Made by a program: the position numbers and the translations under genes
Origin: Boseongicola sp.
GTDB taxonomy: Bacteria > Pseudomonadota > Alphaproteobacteria > Rhodobacterales > Rhodobacteraceae
Length of the DNA stretch: 7,935 nt
Assembly: GCA_013042895.1 (NCBI GenBank)
Contig: JABDPD010000325.1
Span: forward strand, 1-7,935
Direction of reading: 5' to 3'
Notes under the pieces: model-generated
The model's database searches: none
Told to the model about the DNA's origin: nothing
The model's input: the letters and a program-made list of their open reading frames with translations, nothing else
Shown here: in pieces, positions 6,630-7,935 of the stretch
How positions within the stretch are numbered: position 1 is the first letter of the stretch
How the letters are laid out: each line of letters opens with the position of its first letter

Positions 6630-6953
6630 CTATTCCTTTTCCATGGTGCATTGAAGCGGATGCTGATGCCGGCGCGCAAAATCCATCACCTGCGCAACCT
6701 TGGTTTCCGCCACCTCGAACGAAAACACGCCGACCACCGCCAGCCCCTTCTTGTGAACCGTCAGCATAATCTCGAAAGACTGCGCATGGCTCAGCCCAAA
6801 GAACCGCTCCAGCACGTGAACCACAAACTCCATCGGCGTGTAGTCGTCATTGAGCAGCATCACCTTGTACAAAGGCGGCTTGTCCGTTTTCGGCTTGGTC
6901 TCGGTCAGGACCCCGGTATCACTGTCACCCGGCTTGTCCGTCTCTGCCATCAT
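6630..6953 (-). CDS. clpS: ATP-dependent Clp protease adaptor ClpS
   Basis: ClpS is the small cytosolic N-recognin that binds proteins with a large hydrophobic N-terminal residue and hands them to ClpAP for degradation. With the start at 6953 the protein has 107 residues, normal for the family. A flexible polar N-terminal tail (1-26) is followed by the core [19 protein letters not shown] (26-44). Asn35, Asp36 and His67 match E. coli Asn34, Asp35 and His66, which bind the substrate's amino terminus, and Met41 matches the specificity-gating Met40. The frame stays open to an ATG at 7043, but those 30 extra residues are unlike ClpS and a promoter-like element lies inside that stretch, so I reject the longer form. 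MM at 6953/6950 leaves the exact start open by one codon. clpA is not adjacent; clpS instead leads a cluster with an rRNA methyltransferase. Confidence 0.95.
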   Translation of the reverse strand: MMAETDKPGDSDTGVLTETKPKTDKPPLYKVMLLNDDYTPMEFVVHVLERFFGLSHAQSFEIMLTVHKKGLAVVGVFSFEVAETKVAQVMDFARRHQHPLQCTMEKE

Positions 6954-7007
6954 ATGCAATGTGCGAAGAATCACGCGGCCCCATCTCGGCTGTGTCGCTT
7001 GAGGGAC

Positions 7008-7036
7008 ATAATATATGCGAAAGCGATGCGGTGAAA
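7008..7036 (-). promoter_or_regulatory. Candidate clpS promoter
   Basis: On the minus strand, TTTCAC (7036-7031) and TATTAT (7013-7008) are spaced by 17 bp. The -10 matches consensus at 5 of 6 positions. The transcript would start near 7000, giving a leader of about 45-50 nt before the clpS start at 6953. It would drive clpS and probably the methyltransferase and SDR behind it. It lies in the 111-bp spacer between clpS and the divergent HAD gene. Confidence 0.45.
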
Positions 7037-7064
7037 AGGGCATCTATTGGGGAAAACAGTTAAC

Positions 7065-7766
7065 ATGAGCCTGACGCTGTGTTTCGACGCCGACGATACG
7101 CTCTGGCACAACGAGCGTTTCTTTCAGATGACACAAGCGCACTTCGCAACTCTGCTGGCCGACTACGTCGAAAGCGACCATCTGGCCGAACGTCTTTTGG
7201 ACGCAGAAAAACGCAATCTGGGTCGCTATGGCTTTGGCATCAAAGGTTTCATGCTTTCCATGATCGAGACCGCGCTCGACGTGACAGACAAAAACGTCCC
7301 CGGCCACGTCATCGCTGAGATCATCTCTGCGGGGCAGGACATGCTGGCCCATCCCATCGAGTTGTTGCCTGGCGTCGAAGACACCATCGCCCAACTTGCG
7401 CCCGACTACACCCTGATCCTGATCACCAAAGGCGATCTCCTCGATCAGGAGCGGAAAATCGCGCAATCCGGTTTGGGGGAAGTTTTCGACGGCCTCGAGA
7501 TCGTCTCCGACAAGTCTGCGGTTGCCTACTCCGAGATATTCTCCCGCTATGAGACACCGCCCGAACGCACGCTAATGGTAGGGAACTCCATGAAATCCGA
7601 CGTACTCCCTGCGATCGAAGCCGGGGCCTGGGGCGTTTACATTCCACACGGCATGACTTGGGGAATCGAAGCCGCGCCACCCCCCGAAGGCCATCCCCGA
7701 TTCTATGAAGCCCGTGAATTCACCCAGTTGCCCAAAATCATCGCGTCAATCGAGCACAACATATAG
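7065..7766 (+). CDS. HAD-family hydrolase (YjjG/YfnB-like phosphatase)
   Basis: The 233-residue cytosolic protein has all four haloacid dehalogenase motifs. Motif I is FDADDTLW, with nucleophile Asp8 and acid/base Asp10. Motif II is Thr121 in LILITKGD. Motif III is Lys150. Motif IV is VGNSMKSD, ending at Asp179. Between motifs I and II (about 15-100) lies a helical cap of the C1 type, as in phosphoglycolate phosphatase, YjjG and related nucleotidases. A small phosphorylated metabolite such as a nucleotide or sugar phosphate is the likely substrate; the sequence does not say which. I start it at ATG 7065, with GGGGA 11 nt upstream. A TTG at 7047 is in frame but would add six residues unlike the family start. 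It is divergent from clpS with a 111-bp shared spacer, and 169 nt without a gene follow it, so it appears to be a single-gene unit. Confidence 0.92.
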   Translation: MSLTLCFDADDTLWHNERFFQMTQAHFATLLADYVESDHLAERLLDAEKRNLGRYGFGIKGFMLSMIETALDVTDKNVPGHVIAEIISAGQDMLAHPIELLPGVEDTIAQLAPDYTLILITKGDLLDQERKIAQSGLGEVFDGLEIVSDKSAVAYSEIFSRYETPPERTLMVGNSMKSDVLPAIEAGAWGVYIPHGMTWGIEAAPPPEGHPRFYEAREFTQLPKIIASIEHNI

Positions 7767-7935
7767 TTGCACTTGACCGCGTCTCCACCGCATCTTGCTA
7801 TACCTCTTATTCATCAGAAATCTACCGAAAGTTCATCATTTTCGGATTGGATACTTCGTGCTAGAATCCTGAAAAATCAGGGATCTGGCGCAAAAAGACC
7901 GGACCCAGAGGCAGTAAAAGGGCACTATCGTGGCG
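7767..7935. other. Non-coding stretch at the right edge with two small dyads and weak promoter-like boxes
   Basis: No convincing gene lies here. Two short inverted repeats are visible: CCGAAA (7825-7830) / TTTCGG (7840-7845) with a 9-nt gap, and CCTGA (7868-7872) / TCAGG (7877-7881) around AAAA. Neither is followed by a T-run, so they look more like operator or leader elements than terminators. Promoter-like pieces are TTGACC (7773-7778) with TGCTATACC (7796-7804) at an over-long spacing of 20 bp, and TAGAAT (7862-7867) without a good -35. AAAAGGG (7917-7922) followed by GTG at 7930 could be the ribosome site and start of a plus-strand gene beyond the window, but only two codons are present. 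Confidence 0.35.

Noticed and set aside
6605..6679. 25-residue N-terminal extension of the methyltransferase from ATG 6679
   Set aside because: It reads the 3' end of clpS in another frame, and the product from 6604 already starts where RsmC-like proteins normally do.
6954..7043. 30-residue N-terminal extension of ClpS from ATG 7043
   Set aside because: The extra residues are unlike ClpS, there is no ribosome site before 7043, and a good promoter-like pair lies within this stretch.

Overview
The window looks like an ordinary chromosomal segment of an alphaproteobacterium, most likely of the Rhodobacterales (Roseobacter group). This rests on the moderately high G+C with G/C-rich third positions, the ClpS sequence, the oxygen-dependent HemF, and a Pro/Thr-rich membrane protein of a type I associate with that group. 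The taxonomic call comes from protein character only; there is no rRNA gene here. I see no tRNA or rRNA gene, CRISPR array, insertion sequence, integrase or phage gene.

Left part (1-2573): a divergent pair starts from a single CATG. On the minus strand is the 5' end of a secreted DUF4198 protein that runs off the left edge. On the plus strand is a HupE/UreJ_2-type membrane protein, which overlaps by 4 nt (ATGA) a classical NAD-type short-chain dehydrogenase (SDR). Both exported proteins appear to begin with His-Glu after signal-peptide cleavage, which suggests a periplasmic metal (Cu, Ni or Co) handling module.

Middle (2574-3823): a 104-bp gap with a candidate promoter, then a single-pass inner-membrane protein with a long Pro/Ala/Thr-rich linker and a C-terminal LytR_C-like domain. 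It meets hemF tail to tail with only 10 nt between the stop codons, and an imperfect hairpin covers the junction.

Right-centre (3834-6953, minus strand): four co-directional genes, read clpS, an RsmC-like rRNA methyltransferase, a second SDR, then hemF. The first three are tightly spaced (25 nt, then 6 nt); hemF follows after 71 nt. The second SDR keeps its Rossmann nucleotide site but has Ser in place of the catalytic Lys (YxxxS) and NGSR in place of NNAG, so it may not be a standard SDR enzyme.

Right end (6954-7935): a 111-bp divergent spacer holds a good candidate clpS promoter. A plus-strand HAD-family hydrolase follows, then 169 bp of non-coding DNA that probably leads to a gene beyond the window.

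I found no strong case for a wholly new defence or mobile system. The observations most worth following are the divergent DUF4198/HupE_UreJ_2 pair with two predicted N-terminal histidines, and the lysine-less SDR between an rRNA methyltransferase and a haem gene.
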